A stretch of DNA of 64,000 nt from Tistrella mobilis KA081020-065 (GTDB lineage: Bacteria > Pseudomonadota > Alphaproteobacteria > Tistrellales > Tistrellaceae), in contig NC_017957.2 in assembly GCF_000264455.2 (NCBI RefSeq), positions 310,001-374,000 of the forward strand. Direction: 5' to 3'. Both the position numbers and the translations under genes were made by a program. Shown in pieces: positions 1 through 8,838 of the stretch. The notes under the pieces were generated by a model. That model was not told where the DNA came from. It saw only the letters and a list, made by a program, of their open reading frames with translations, and made no database searches. Every line of letters starts with the position of its first letter. The first letter of the stretch is position 1.

Positions 1-316
1 AGCGGCCGCCAGACCGCGCGCAGATAGACCCGCATCCGCCAGAGCGGCACGGCCATGGCCGCGGTCGCCGGCAGCAGGGCGGCCGATAGCGGCGTGGTCG
101 CACGGCCGTAATCCCCGATCGGAAGATCGATCGCCGTCAGCACGCCGATGATCAGCACCGCCGCGGTCAGCACCGGGGTCAGAAAGGCCGAGCCCCGCGC
201 CGCCGCCCATAACCGCCGCGCCGCGGCCCAGGCCGCGAAGGTGAGCGCCAGCAGCGCCACCCCCTGCCAGGAGAGCGCCCGCGCCCAGGCCAGAAGCTCG
301 GTGACGGGATCAGTCA
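1..316 (-). CDS. LrgB-family membrane protein, N-terminal part (runs off window)
   Basis: Reverse-strand reading from the ATG at 316 gives MTDPVTELLAWARALSW followed by hydrophobic segments and the LrgB-like stretch LTPVLTAAVLI, then LLPATAAMAVPLWR. LrgB/CidB proteins are multi-pass membrane partners of LrgA/CidA holin-like proteins and are linked to murein hydrolase control, cell lysis or small-molecule export. The start overlaps the end of the upstream lrgA-like gene by 7 nt, so the two are translationally coupled. The C-terminal part lies outside the window. Family call is from pattern memory. Confidence 0.72.
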
Positions 317-717
317 TGGCCGCGCGCCCCGCGCTCCGCCGCCGGGATCGGCGGCTGCCGCCTCAGGCGGGTGAACACCACGACCGTCACCGCCACCGTG
401 ACCGGCAAGGTCAGGGCGATCGCGGCCACCAGCCCCGGCAGCCGCCCGGGATCGTCCACCATCGCCTGCAGGGCCCGGGTGGCGGGCGGGATCAGGAACA
501 GCCCCAGCAGCGGCAGCAGAACATCCCCGGCGGCTTCTATTGGCCGCCGCGCGACGGGCACCCAGGCCAGCACCGCCAGCACGATCGGCACCGCCAGAAT
601 CTGCCCCGGCAGCCCGATCCCGGTTACCGCCGACAGCCAGCTGCCGGCCATGCAGGCCAGAACGAACCCGACCATTCCGACGCAGACCGCGCCGGCCTTC
701 TTCCACCCCGTCGCCAT
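310..717 (-). CDS. CidA/LrgA-family holin-like protein
   Basis: About 135 residues with four hydrophobic segments, including VCVGMVGFVLACMAGSW and LPGQILAVPIVLAVLAW; the GxxLPGxxxG/A region followed by LLPLLGLFLIPP is typical of CidA/LrgA, which has about 120-150 residues. The ATG at 717 has an AAGG motif about 6 nt upstream; an in-frame GTG at 729 is possible. The last codons overlap the LrgB-like start (310-316), the usual lrgAB order. The polar tail RLRRQPPIPAAERGARGHD is probably cytoplasmic. Confidence 0.75.
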   Translation of the reverse strand: MATGWKKAGAVCVGMVGFVLACMAGSWLSAVTGIGLPGQILAVPIVLAVLAWVPVARRPIEAAGDVLLPLLGLFLIPPATRALQAMVDDPGRLPGLVAAIALTLPVTVAVTVVVFTRLRRQPPIPAAERGARGHD

Positions 718-789
718 GGAACCCTTCACGATGCTGTGCGTGGCGGCGGGCAGTATGCATCAGGGGTGGGGGAAGGGGTAATGCGGTTG

Positions 790-2007
790 TCATCTCCCGG
801 CCCTTGCGGCAGAGAGGCTGCGCCCCGTGCCGGGCATGAAGACCGTTCCCGAGAAACAGAGGGTGGCGATGACGACGCAGAACCAGCCGGGCGACAGGTA
901 CGGTGTCATGACGGCATACAGGCCCGAAACCGCAAAGATGCCCAGATTGAGCAGGCTGGCGTGATAGGAATTGATCGTGCTGCGCCACCGTTCGGAGAGA
1001 TGGTTCAGACGTGCGTGATGAAGCGGCCCCGCGGCCCCGTAGCCGAAGGCCCAGGGTGTCCCCGCAACTGCCAGAAGACAGGGTGAGCCCGCGGGCAGGG
1101 CGAAGAGGGCGATGCCGATGGCCGAGGCGGCAGCAAGGGCCGGCAGCGCCCGGCCTGGCCAGCGCCGTTCAAGGGTATGGCCGCAGAGATTGCCGATGAT
1201 GACGACAAACCCGAACCATGCCGCGATGAGACCCGCCCCCGCGGTCGTGATCGGCAGGCTGCGGGCCGCGACATTGGCCACGATGGCGCCGAAGCCGGCG
1301 GCACATCCCAGCCACAGAAAGCTGGTCGCAAGACCGGACCGCACGCCTGGCGTTCGCAGCGCGGCGCCATGCGTGGCGAAGAAGGATGCCGGACGCCCCC
1401 GCTTGCCCGGCGGGCACAGGGCGACCACCCCGATGGCGCAGAGAAACGCCGTCGCGCCAAGGGCATGGTAGGCATGTTGCCAGCCTATGCCGCTCGCCAT
1501 CCAGCCCGCCACGACCGGTGTGATCACGAAAGACGCCATCAGCCCGACAAAGACCCTGGCGAGCCGCCGGCCGATCTCATCGGGCGGTGCCTGGTCGGCG
1601 ACGATGGTCAAGGCGTTCGGCTGGATGATCGCGGCGCTGCACCCCGCCAGTCCCGACAGCCAGACCGCGATGGTGAGGCTGCCGCAATGCGGCAGGACCG
1701 AGAGCGTGACGGCCTGACCGAGAAGGCCGGCCGTCAGCATCCGTTTCCGCCCCAGGCGGTCGGCGAGGGGGCCTGCGGCAAGTGCGACCGCCGCGTAGAC
1801 CAGACCATAGGCGGCGGGAAGAAGCGCGATGCGGCTGGACGGCACGCCGAAATGGGCGCCCATCACGGTCATCATCGGCCCGGCGACGACTTCCGCCGAG
1901 CCGATGATGAACAGGCAGACCCACAGAACCGCGAACCAGGCGCCTGTGCCGCTGCTTCCCTGGCCTCTGCTTCCCTGGCCGCCTTTCAAGGCACTGGTCG
2001 ACGTCAA
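790..2007 (-). CDS. MFS transporter (drug/metabolite efflux type)
   Basis: A 405-residue protein with about 12 hydrophobic segments. The MFS motif A is visible as [13 protein letters not shown] between TM2 and TM3. I place the start at the TTG at 2007: it overlaps the folE stop (TTGA) and is preceded by GGAGGGGG. The track-like extension upstream is folE read out of frame. The N-terminus carries a 15-bp tandem duplication (1951-1980) giving QGSRGQGSS. Coupling to folE suggests export or uptake of a compound linked to pterin metabolism, but the substrate is unknown. The sequence resembles the multidrug Bcr/CflA group. Confidence 0.8.
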   Translation of the reverse strand: MTSTSALKGGQGSRGQGSSGTGAWFAVLWVCLFIIGSAEVVAGPMMTVMGAHFGVPSSRIALLPAAYGLVYAAVALAAGPLADRLGRKRMLTAGLLGQAVTLSVLPHCGSLTIAVWLSGLAGCSAAIIQPNALTIVADQAPPDEIGRRLARVFVGLMASFVITPVVAGWMASGIGWQHAYHALGATAFLCAIGVVALCPPGKRGRPASFFATHGAALRTPGVRSGLATSFLWLGCAAGFGAIVANVAARSLPITTAGAGLIAAWFGFVVIIGNLCGHTLERRWPGRALPALAAASAIGIALFALPAGSPCLLAVAGTPWAFGYGAAGPLHHARLNHLSERWRSTINSYHASLLNLGIFAVSGLYAVMTPYLSPGWFCVVIATLCFSGTVFMPGTGRSLSAARAGR

Positions 2008-2630
2008 CAGGCCCCCTCCGGACCGGCACCGGGCCGCATGCCGAGGAGCGAAAAGAGCTCCAGTCTCGCCCCTGGGTCTTTCCGGAAAACGCCGGTCATC
2101 CGGCTGGTGATCATCGCGACGCCCGGCTTGTGCACGCCGCGCGTGGTCATGCACTGGTGTGATGCCTGGACGACGACCGCAACCCCGCGCGGTTCGAGAA
2201 CCGTGGCGATGGCATTGGCGATCTGCGCCGTCATCCTCTCCTGGATGGTGAACCGTTTCGCATAGCCTTCGACGACACGCGCCAGTTTCGAGATGCCCAC
2301 GACCCGGGTCCGGGGCAGATACGCGACATGGGCGGTTCCCACGACCGGCACCATATGATGCTCGCAATGGCTTTCGAACCGGATGTCGCGCAGCGCCACG
2401 ATTTCATCGTAGCCGTCGATCTCTTCGAAGGTGCGCGCGAGAATCTCCTGCGGCTCCATCGCATAACCGGCGAAGAATTCGCCATAGGCGCGCACGACCC
2501 GGTTCGGTGTCCCCAGCAATCCTTCGCGGTCCGGATCATCACCTGCCCAGCGGAGCAGCGTCCGGACGGCTTCTTCTGCCTCGGCAACTGTTGGTCGTGC
2601 GTCGAGCGCGGCCGATACGGCATCAGGCAT
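2004..2630 (-). CDS. folE: GTP cyclohydrolase I (FolE)
   Basis: A 208-residue protein matching type I GTP cyclohydrolase, which converts GTP to 7,8-dihydroneopterin triphosphate. The ATG at 2630 follows GGAGG with 7-nt spacing. Visible motifs are [10 protein letters not shown] (Zn ligand Cys89, catalytic His nearby), GISKLARVV, the second metal Cys160 in SHQCMTTRG, and MITSRM. Length fits the bacterial enzyme. It lies between an ImmA/IrrE-like gene and an MFS gene with which it overlaps by 4 nt. This placement, apart from folate genes, hints at a specialised pterin or deazapurine use. Confidence 0.93.
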   Translation of the reverse strand: MPDAVSAALDARPTVAEAEEAVRTLLRWAGDDPDREGLLGTPNRVVRAYGEFFAGYAMEPQEILARTFEEIDGYDEIVALRDIRFESHCEHHMVPVVGTAHVAYLPRTRVVGISKLARVVEGYAKRFTIQERMTAQIANAIATVLEPRGVAVVVQASHQCMTTRGVHKPGVAMITSRMTGVFRKDPGARLELFSLLGMRPGAGPEGAC

Positions 2631-2654
2631 GGTCAATCCTCCCGTCGCACAATC

Positions 2655-3395
2655 CTAGAAGAAATGGATTTCCAGCTTGATGTCTTCGATGTAATCCCAG
2701 TCGATGCCGTCGATGCGGAAGCTGGCCGCATCGTAGACGCCATCGTCATAGGTGTCATCGGGATCGATCGTCAGACCGGCGCAGACATATTTGCGCAGAT
2801 AATCATTGTCGGTCGGCACGATGGCGTTCTTGCCATAGCCCGAGACGTCGACGATGTAATTGATATCCCCGGCCTCGTAGGTCCGCACGACCGTCTCGCC
2901 CCTGGCAAAGCCGATATGGCGGAGCAGGTCGGTCGCGAAATTATTGGCGCCGACTTCGAACGACACCCGATCCTTGCGCTTCTGATCGGTCATCTCCGGC
3001 GGCGCATCGAGCCCGTTGGCCTGGCCTTCGGTTTCATAGTAGTGAAGCGCAGACTGCACGCCGCGCAGATCATAAATGTACGAATAGCGCTCGATCTTCT
3101 TGTCCTTCGCAGCACAGATGAAGAAATAGTGCCCCAGGCTGTGCAGAAGCATAAACATCCGCGACGACAGGGAAACGCCCTGCGCAAAGGTGATGTCGCG
3201 GCCTTTGATGATGGTCTTGATGTTGAGCGGATGTCCGGCCGCCTCGCGGTATCGCAGCCCGTACATGCGGGCCAGCTGATCGCAGGCGGCCTGATACTCC
3301 TCTGGCGTGACGAGCGCCAGGACGTCGCGGATGTCGTCGTCGGTGGCGGCCTTGGGGGCGGGGGCGGGGCGTAAGTTTTCGGAAACCAGCGACAT
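2655..3395 (-). CDS. ImmA/IrrE-like protein with altered HExxH site
   Basis: A 246-residue protein, start ATG 3395 preceded by AGGAG at 7 nt. Residues 80-92 read MFMLLHSLGHYFF, the position where ImmA/IrrE metallopeptidases have HExxH; here it is H85-S-L-G-H89, so the catalytic Glu is Ser. Downstream, FEVGANNFATDLL (about 146-158, with E147) matches the E-x2-ANxFAxxLL helix that gives the third zinc ligand. The fold is therefore probably kept, with peptidase activity doubtful. The C-terminal 80 residues are acidic and aromatic. The spacing to folE is 24 nt. Exact function unknown; family assignment is moderate. Confidence 0.6.
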   Translation of the reverse strand: MSLVSENLRPAPAPKAATDDDIRDVLALVTPEEYQAACDQLARMYGLRYREAAGHPLNIKTIIKGRDITFAQGVSLSSRMFMLLHSLGHYFFICAAKDKKIERYSYIYDLRGVQSALHYYETEGQANGLDAPPEMTDQKRKDRVSFEVGANNFATDLLRHIGFARGETVVRTYEAGDINYIVDVSGYGKNAIVPTDNDYLRKYVCAGLTIDPDDTYDDGVYDAASFRIDGIDWDYIEDIKLEIHFF

Positions 3396-3737
3396 ACGTC
3401 GTCTCCTTGCACAACGAAGGGGCGGATCTGTTCGGCGGGTCTTCGGACGATGTCGTCTTGGTGGACCGTGAAGCCCGCCTGCAGGCGCACCGGTTTGAAG
3501 GCACCAGGATCCGCGACTGTCAGATGCCGGAGGGCAGTGGTGGCGCACTGCCGATATTAATGGCATAGGACATTATTATATTGTCACAATTCAATCATAA
3601 TGTCATAGATGTTGATGTTCAAGGACAATCAGGGTTGATGATCTGGTCACGGCTGCCACGCGGAGTGATGTCTCAGCTTCCGCGCCGGCGGCCATCAATG
3701 CGTTGTACGTGTGTGCGAGGCTGGCATCTGGTCGATA

Positions 3738-3749
3738 TTGTCCGGACAA
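3738..3749. promoter_or_regulatory. GntR/FCD-type operator 1
   Basis: Perfect 12-bp palindrome TTGTCCGGACAA. It matches the TTGT-N4-ACAA pattern bound by FCD-subfamily GntR proteins. It lies upstream of a plausible -35 (TTGCGC, 3756) and -10 (TACAGT, 3780). A near-identical site follows 51 bp downstream, and a GntR/FCD gene is the fourth gene of the operon, so autoregulation is inferred. Confidence 0.6.
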
Positions 3750-3788
3750 ATCCCCTTGCGCCCACCCCCGCCCTCTGCATACAGTAAC

Positions 3789-3800
3789 TTGTCCAGACAA
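3789..3800. promoter_or_regulatory. GntR/FCD-type operator 2
   Basis: TTGTCCAGACAA, palindromic except at the centre, 51 bp centre-to-centre from operator 1 (close to five helical turns). It sits just downstream of the putative -10, so binding at both sites could occlude or loop the promoter. Start codon of the first operon gene is 52 nt further on. Confidence 0.6.
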
Positions 3801-3852
3801 AATGGCCGCCCCCCAGCCGGCCGGGCACAAGTAACAATCAGGGAGACGGGTC

Positions 3853-4236
3853 GTGGACGACCAGCGCATTATGCAGCGGACCAGCCATCTGCACGTCAAT
3901 TCGGCCGATGTGGTGCCGGAAGTGATCAACCGGGTGGAGGGTGTCGAGGAACAGGGGCATGTCACGGTGAAGAAAATGGCCGTGGGTGAGCATATCCTGT
4001 TTCTGGAAGTCTTCCGTAAGAAAGGGCTGATCGATCCAGTGCATAAGCACATGGATCATGAGACCGTGGCCTATCTGATCAGCGGGAAGATGCGGCTGGT
4101 GATTGGTGGCGAGGAGTTCATTGCCACGGCCGGCAGTTCCTGGGTCCATCCGGTCGGGGTTGAGCATTACAGCGAGGCGCTGGAGGATTGCCTTCAGGTC
4201 GAGGTGAAGTCGCCGCCGCGCAAGACCTGGGAGTGA
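3853..4236 (+). CDS. Cupin-domain protein
   Basis: A 127-residue single-domain cupin. Motif 1 is visible as DPVHKHMDHETVAYLISGKM (about 59-78) and motif 2 as AGSSWVHPVGVEHYSE (about 96-111), giving a normal set of metal-binding His/Glu residues. Start is GTG at 3853 after GGGAGACGGG. It opens the operon downstream of two GntR operators. Small cupins in catabolic operons act as isomerases, dioxygenases or binding proteins; the substrate is not evident. Its stop overlaps a candidate GTG start of the next gene. Confidence 0.75.
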   Translation: MDDQRIMQRTSHLHVNSADVVPEVINRVEGVEEQGHVTVKKMAVGEHILFLEVFRKKGLIDPVHKHMDHETVAYLISGKMRLVIGGEEFIATAGSSWVHPVGVEHYSEALEDCLQVEVKSPPRKTWE

Positions 4237-5081
4237 GGGCCGTGGCGACGCTTGCGACCCATCACCCGGCGCCGCTGTATACAGAGGCCGGCCTCCCCAC
4301 CCGGCCGCGCTGGCGATCGGCCGCCGAAGCGCCGCTGACCGCGGACAGCCTGCGCGCGCTGTTGGATGACGAGATCCCGGCGATCCGCATCCCCGGCTTC
4401 GCGAGCCCTGCCGAATGTGCGGCCTTTGCGCAGGCGGTCTCGGACGCGGATCTCTCCTATTACAGCGTCAAGCGGCGGATCGGTTATATCGGCCTCGCCC
4501 AGTATGAATATCGCTGGGACCGGCCCAAATCCGACTATTTCCGCGATGCCGCCCTGGTCGAGGCGCGGCGCGATGCGGTGCAGGCCCGGGCCTTCGACGC
4601 GGTCGGGCGGCTGATCGACCGGCTGGCGGCGGTGAGCCCCGCCGGTGTCGGCATCGCCGAAGAGGCGGGCGGGCGCTATTATGCCGGCATCATCCGGCAT
4701 GCCTCGGAAGGCGTGGATCTGCATGCCGACTGGGCGCCGGTCAATTCGCCTGCCTATGACATCGCGGCGATCGATGCGCAGCTCGGCTGGAATTTCTATG
4801 CCCAGGAGCTGGTGGAGGGGGGCGAGACCACCATCCATCACGCGCCCTGGACGCCTGCGCACGCGCCGGGCGAGATCCCGCAAAGCTACGGCCTGCCTCC
4901 TGAGACCGTGGCCGGCGCCGAGCGCTTCACCTTCCGCGCGGTCGCGGGCGACGTGGTCATCTTCAACACCCGCAACCCGCACGAGATCGCAGGCGGCCGC
5001 GCCGCCCCGGGCCATGACCGCATCTCCATCGGCTCCTTCATCGGCCGCCTCCCCACGGGCCGGCTGGTCCTGTGGTCGTGA
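4233..5081 (+). CDS. 2OG-Fe(II) oxygenase-family protein
   Basis: About 282 residues from GTG 4233 (GTGA overlap with the cupin stop); GTG 4242 is an alternative and neither has a strong Shine-Dalgarno sequence. The C-terminal half shows an iron-binding facial triad: H164-x-D166 in DLHADW, distal H250 in TRNPHEI, and R263 (DRISIGSFI) in the usual 2-oxoglutarate position. Such enzymes hydroxylate or dealkylate small molecules using O2 and 2OG. As second gene it may start degradation of the operon's substrate. Substrate unknown. Confidence 0.72.
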   Translation: MRAVATLATHHPAPLYTEAGLPTRPRWRSAAEAPLTADSLRALLDDEIPAIRIPGFASPAECAAFAQAVSDADLSYYSVKRRIGYIGLAQYEYRWDRPKSDYFRDAALVEARRDAVQARAFDAVGRLIDRLAAVSPAGVGIAEEAGGRYYAGIIRHASEGVDLHADWAPVNSPAYDIAAIDAQLGWNFYAQELVEGGETTIHHAPWTPAHAPGEIPQSYGLPPETVAGAERFTFRAVAGDVVIFNTRNPHEIAGGRAAPGHDRISIGSFIGRLPTGRLVLWS

Positions 5082-5092
5082 TGGATGACAAT

Positions 5093-5136
5093 CACCAACC
5101 TCAACCAATCCTGGCACCAACCTCAACCAATCCTGG
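5093..5136 (+). repeat. 22-bp tandem duplication
   Basis: Two exact copies (5093-5114 and 5115-5136), each beginning CACCAACCTC and ending CCAATCCTGG, in the gap between the oxygenase and the racemase-like gene. It has no coding role that I can see. Confidence 0.9.
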
Positions 5137-5207
5137 CTCCCAGCCGCCATTGAGGCGGCGGCCAAGGGTGCGGCAGCACCCGCTTGGGCCGAGGGGCTAA
5201 CATAACT

Positions 5208-5966
5208 ATGAAAGAGACTCCCATGGGCGACAGTCTCGGGTGGCGTGCCAAGTTCGGCGTGCTGGTCCCCAGCACCAATACCAGTGTCCAGCCTGAATTC
5301 GACCGGATGGCGCCCCATGGCGTCACCAGCCATATTGCCCGGATTGCGATCCCCAATATTGCGATCCACAATGACGACGACTTCAACGAGCTGATCCGGC
5401 TGATCGCCGAGGCGCAGATGGCCGCGGTGGACAGTGTGATGTCATGCGAGCCCGACCGTCTGGTGCTCGGCATCTCGGCCGAAACCTTCTGGGACGGGCT
5501 TGCCGCCAGCCGGAAGCTGAAGGCGGAGCTGGAGGCCCATACCGGGCTGCAGGTCTCGATGGGCTCCGATGCCTGTCAGGCGGCGTTGGGCATCTATGGC
5601 GCGAAGCGCATCGCGGTGATCACGCCCTATCAGCCGGTCGGCGACCGCAATGTCGTGCGCTTCTTCGAGGAATGCGGCTACGAGGTGCCCCGGATCAAGG
5701 GGCTGAAATGCGCAAGCCCGGTAAAGATCGCCCATGTCCAGGAGGCGGAACTTGCCGCCGCGATCCGCGAGGTCGACGGGCCCGATGTCGACGCCGTGGT
5801 TCAGGTGGGCACCAACCTCGCCATGGCCCGGCTGGCCGGTTTCGCCGAAACCTGGCTGGGCAAGCCGGTGATCGCGATCAACACCGCCATCTTCTGGCAT
5901 GCCCTGCGTGCCCAGGGGATCGACGACCGGATCGATGGCTGGGGATCGCTGCTGCTGAAGCACTGA
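5208..5966 (+). CDS. Asp/Glu racemase superfamily; maleate isomerase/arylmalonate decarboxylase-like
   Basis: About 252 residues. FGVLVPSTNTSVQPEFDRM at the N-terminus and MGSDACQAALGIYGAKRIAVITPYQPVGD in the centre (quoted here as a landmark; key residue the Cys of SDACQ) are typical of maleate isomerase and arylmalonate decarboxylase relatives. Confidence 0.7.
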   Translation: MKETPMGDSLGWRAKFGVLVPSTNTSVQPEFDRMAPHGVTSHIARIAIPNIAIHNDDDFNELIRLIAEAQMAAVDSVMSCEPDRLVLGISAETFWDGLAASRKLKAELEAHTGLQVSMGSDACQAALGIYGAKRIAVITPYQPVGDRNVVRFFEECGYEVPRIKGLKCASPVKIAHVQEAELAAAIREVDGPDVDAVVQVGTNLAMARLAGFAETWLGKPVIAINTAIFWHALRAQGIDDRIDGWGSLLLKH

Positions 5967-5980
5967 AGAAGGCTGCCATC

Positions 5981-6685
5981 GTGACGCCCCCCACCGATAT
6001 CGAGACCGCCCCACCCGAAACAGCCCTGGCGCGTGCCTATGCCACCATCCGCACCGGCATTCTGGAGGGCCGTTTCGCCCCCGGGGACCGGTTGCGGGAA
6101 GAGCATCTGGCCGAGATTTCGGGCGTCAGTCGCACACCCGTTCGTGAAGCGCTCCGCCGGCTCGCCACCGAAGGGCTGGTGGAGCTGACCCCCGGTCTCG
6201 GCGCCTTCGTGTCGAGCTGGAGCGTGACCGATCTGGAAAACATCTTTGCCGTCCGTGCGTTGGTGGAGGCGGCTGTGGCGGAGCAGGCCGCCCGGCATCT
6301 GACGGCCACCGATATCGACGCGCTGGAGGCGCTGGCGGCCGGGATGGAGGATCTGGCGGCCCGCCGGCCGGCCGGCTTCCTCGACCGGATCACCGGTCTC
6401 AACCATGACTTCCACACCCGCATCGCCGCCGCCTGCGGCAATGACCGCCTGGCCGGGCTGCTGACCCAGACCGTCGATCTGATCCTGGTTCACCGCACCT
6501 TCCGGCGCTATCACGACCGCCAGCTTGTCCGCAGCATGGCCCATCACCGCGAGCTGGTGGACGCCTTCCGCGCGCGGGACGCCGACTGGGCGGGCGCCGT
6601 GATGCGCGCCCATGTCCATGCCGCCCGCCATGCGCTGGTGGCCGATCTTTCCCTCTCCCCTCCGGCCGAACCGAAAGCCCCCTGA
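5981..6685 (+). CDS. GntR-family regulator, FCD domain
   Basis: A 234-residue protein from GTG 5981, with GAAGAAGG upstream. The winged-helix domain holds REEHLAEISGVSRTPVREAL (about 39-58) followed by LVELTPGLGAFVS. The C-terminal all-helical FCD domain shows the His/Asp metal-site pattern (NHDFHTRIAA, MAHHRELVDAF, HVHAARH). FCD regulators normally repress catabolic operons until an organic-acid effector binds. It lies inside the operon whose promoter carries two matching palindromes (3738, 3789), so it is very probably the operon's own repressor. Confidence 0.87.
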   Translation: MTPPTDIETAPPETALARAYATIRTGILEGRFAPGDRLREEHLAEISGVSRTPVREALRRLATEGLVELTPGLGAFVSSWSVTDLENIFAVRALVEAAVAEQAARHLTATDIDALEALAAGMEDLAARRPAGFLDRITGLNHDFHTRIAAACGNDRLAGLLTQTVDLILVHRTFRRYHDRQLVRSMAHHRELVDAFRARDADWAGAVMRAHVHAARHALVADLSLSPPAEPKAP

Positions 6686-7882
6686 ATGCGACCGCTCGAC
6701 AATGTCATCATCCTCGACTTCACCCATATGCTCTCGGGGCCCTATGGCACGATGCTGCTGGCCGATCTGGGCGCGCGCACCATCAAGATCGAGCCGGTGA
6801 AGACCGGCGAGGGCACCCGCAAGCTGCTGGCCAAGGATCCCGATCATTCGATCGAGGGCATGGGCGCCTATTTCCTGACGCTCGCCCGCAACAAGCAGTC
6901 GGTCGCCGTCGACCTGAAGACCGAAGAGGGCCGCGCGCTGGTTTATGATCTGGTGCGCAAGGCCGATATCGTGGTCGACAATTACAGCCGCGGCGTCACC
7001 GGCCGGCTGGGCATCGACCATGCGACGCTGGCGGCGATCAATCCGCGGATCATCACCTGTTCGGTGACCGGCTTCGGCGAGACCGGCCCCAATCCCGATC
7101 GCCCGGCCTTCGATCTGGTCGCCCAGGGCATCGGCGGCGGCATGTCGCTGACGGGTGAGGCCGGCGGCACGCCCCTGCGGGCCGGCATTCCGATCGGCGA
7201 TCTGGGCGGCGGGCTGTTCGCCGCCATCGGCATTCTGGCGGCGCTCAACCAGCGCAACCTTACCGGCCAGGGCCAGCATATCGACATCTCGATGCTCGAC
7301 TGCCAGCTGTCGATGCTGAATTACATGGCGACCATGCAGTCGCTGTCGGGCCGCGAGCCCGGCCGGTCGGGCAACGGCCATTTCGTCCATGTGCCCTACA
7401 ACACCTATCGCACCAAAACCCGCCACGTGATCCTGGCGGTGATCACCGATCAGTTCTGGCAGCGGCTGGTCGACATCCTGGATGCGCCGGACCTGCGCCG
7501 CGACGCCTATCTCACCCAGCCCGGCCGCTGGGCCGATCGCGATGTCATCAATGCCCGGCTTCAGGAGATTCTGGAGACCGAGAGCTGCGAGCACTGGCTG
7601 GCGCGCTTCGGCAACCAGATCCCCTGTGCGCCGGTCAACGACATCGCCCATGCCATGGCCGACGAGCAGATCCGCGGCCGGGGCATGGTGGTGGAGGTGG
7701 CCCATCCCTCGGGCCGGCGGGTCGAGATGCCGGGCAATCCGGTCAAGATGTCGGGCATGACCGACGAGGTCTATACCCCGCCGCCGCTGCTCGGCAGTCA
7801 TACCGACGAGGTGCTGGAAGAGCTGCTGGGGCTGGGCGCCGAGGCCCGCGGCGCGCTGCGCGCCCGCGGCATCATCGGCTGA
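6686..7882 (+). CDS. Class III CoA-transferase (CaiB/BaiF family)
   Basis: A 398-residue protein starting immediately after the GntR stop (TGAATG). Family landmarks are LDFTHMLSGPYGTMLLADLG, VKIEP-like IKIEPVKTGEGTR, VDLKTEEGR, DIVVDNYSRGVTGRLG and RPAFDLVAQGIGG, where D143 is the expected catalytic aspartate that forms the acyl anhydride. The length is normal. It transfers CoA to a carboxylic acid, probably producing the acyl-CoA that the next gene's lyase cleaves. A second member is encoded at 21055. Confidence 0.88.
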   Translation: MRPLDNVIILDFTHMLSGPYGTMLLADLGARTIKIEPVKTGEGTRKLLAKDPDHSIEGMGAYFLTLARNKQSVAVDLKTEEGRALVYDLVRKADIVVDNYSRGVTGRLGIDHATLAAINPRIITCSVTGFGETGPNPDRPAFDLVAQGIGGGMSLTGEAGGTPLRAGIPIGDLGGGLFAAIGILAALNQRNLTGQGQHIDISMLDCQLSMLNYMATMQSLSGREPGRSGNGHFVHVPYNTYRTKTRHVILAVITDQFWQRLVDILDAPDLRRDAYLTQPGRWADRDVINARLQEILETESCEHWLARFGNQIPCAPVNDIAHAMADEQIRGRGMVVEVAHPSGRRVEMPGNPVKMSGMTDEVYTPPPLLGSHTDEVLEELLGLGAEARGALRARGIIG

Positions 7883-7893
7883 GGGAGGACAGC

Positions 7894-8838
7894 ATGAGCG
7901 ATCGCGTCACCATCACCGAGGTCGGCCTGCGCGACGGGCTGCAGAACCAGCCGGTGCCTGTCGCCACCGCCGACAAGCTGCGTCTGGCCGGGTTGCTGCT
8001 CGATGCCGGCCTCACCTCGCTGGAGGTCACCAGCTTCGTGAGCCCGAAGGCGGTGCCCCAGCTGGCCGATGCCGAGGCCCTGCTCGCCGGCCTGCCAGCG
8101 CGGGCGGGGGTGGACTATATGGCGCTGGTGCCGAACATGCGCGGCTATGAACGCGGCACCGCCGCCGGCGCCCGGGCGGTGGCCCTGGTGCTCTCGGCCA
8201 CCGAGACGCTGAACCGGCGCAACATCAACATGTCGCTGGATCAGGCCCGCGCCGTCTGCCGCGAGGTGATCGGGCGGGCCAAGGCCGAGGGCGTGTTCGT
8301 GCGCGCCTATGTCGCCGCCGCCTGCGCCTGCCCTTACGAGGGGCAAACCCCGCTCGCCCGGGTGGTGGCGCTGACCGAAGAGATGGTCGCGGCCGGCGCC
8401 GATCAGGTCGCGATCGCCGACACCATCGGCGCCGGCAACCCGGCGCAGATCCGCGACATCGTCACCGCCCTCGCCGGCGGTGTCGGCACCGACCGGCTGG
8501 CGCTGCATCTGCACGACACCCGCGGCCTGGCGCTGGCCATGGCCTGGGCGGGGCTGGAGGCGGGCATCCGCCGCTTCGACGCCGCGTTCGGCGGCCTGGG
8601 CGGCTGCCCCTTCGCGCCCGGTGCCGCCGGCAATCTCGCCACCGAGGATCTGGTCTTTATGCTGAGCGAGGCGGGCATCGAGACCGGTATCGACTGGCGC
8701 CGGCTGTTCGATGCGGTCGCCCTGGCCGAAACCCTGCTCGACCGGCCATTGGGCGGGCGCATGGCGGCCTGGTGGCGCCAGGCGCAGGCAAAGGAGGCGC
8801 AGGCGAAGGAAGCTGCCCGCCAGGAGATGCCGGCATGA
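7894..8838 (+). CDS. Hydroxymethylglutaryl-CoA lyase-like enzyme
   Basis: A 314-residue TIM-barrel lyase, RBS GAGGGAGG 6 nt before ATG 7894. It has TEVGLRDGLQNQP (R13, D14), metal ligands H205/H207 in LHLHDTRG, and the active-site loop GLGGCPFAPGAAGN (C238). The family retro-aldol cleaves HMG-CoA or similar 3-hydroxyacyl-CoAs to acetyl-CoA plus a keto acid. With the CoA-transferase it forms a route from a branched hydroxy-acid to central metabolism, such as itaconate/citramalate-type substrates; this is inferred. The C-terminus carries a 15-bp tandem duplication (8782-8811, AQAKE twice). Confidence 0.87.
   Translation: MSDRVTITEVGLRDGLQNQPVPVATADKLRLAGLLLDAGLTSLEVTSFVSPKAVPQLADAEALLAGLPARAGVDYMALVPNMRGYERGTAAGARAVALVLSATETLNRRNINMSLDQARAVCREVIGRAKAEGVFVRAYVAAACACPYEGQTPLARVVALTEEMVAAGADQVAIADTIGAGNPAQIRDIVTALAGGVGTDRLALHLHDTRGLALAMAWAGLEAGIRRFDAAFGGLGGCPFAPGAAGNLATEDLVFMLSEAGIETGIDWRRLFDAVALAETLLDRPLGGRMAAWWRQAQAKEAQAKEAARQEMPA

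Larger units (their letters stand above)
3396..3852. other. Intergenic region, 457 bp, divergent promoters
   Basis: No convincing gene. It separates the leftward folE group from the rightward 3853 operon. Near 3570-3610 the sequence becomes AT-rich, with a TATAAT on the reverse strand at 3580-3575 that could serve the leftward genes through a long leader of about 180 nt. The right part holds two palindromes described separately. Confidence 0.55.

Noticed and set aside
5208-5966. Naming the racemase-like gene maleate isomerase outright
   Set aside because: The first catalytic Cys position reads LGISAETFW with Ser rather than Cys, so the reaction cannot be fixed; only superfamily level is supported. 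ATG 5223 is an alternative start.
5801-7801. 666-codon minus-strand ORF opposite the GntR and CoA-transferase genes
   Set aside because: Antisense shadow; crosses two well-supported genes.
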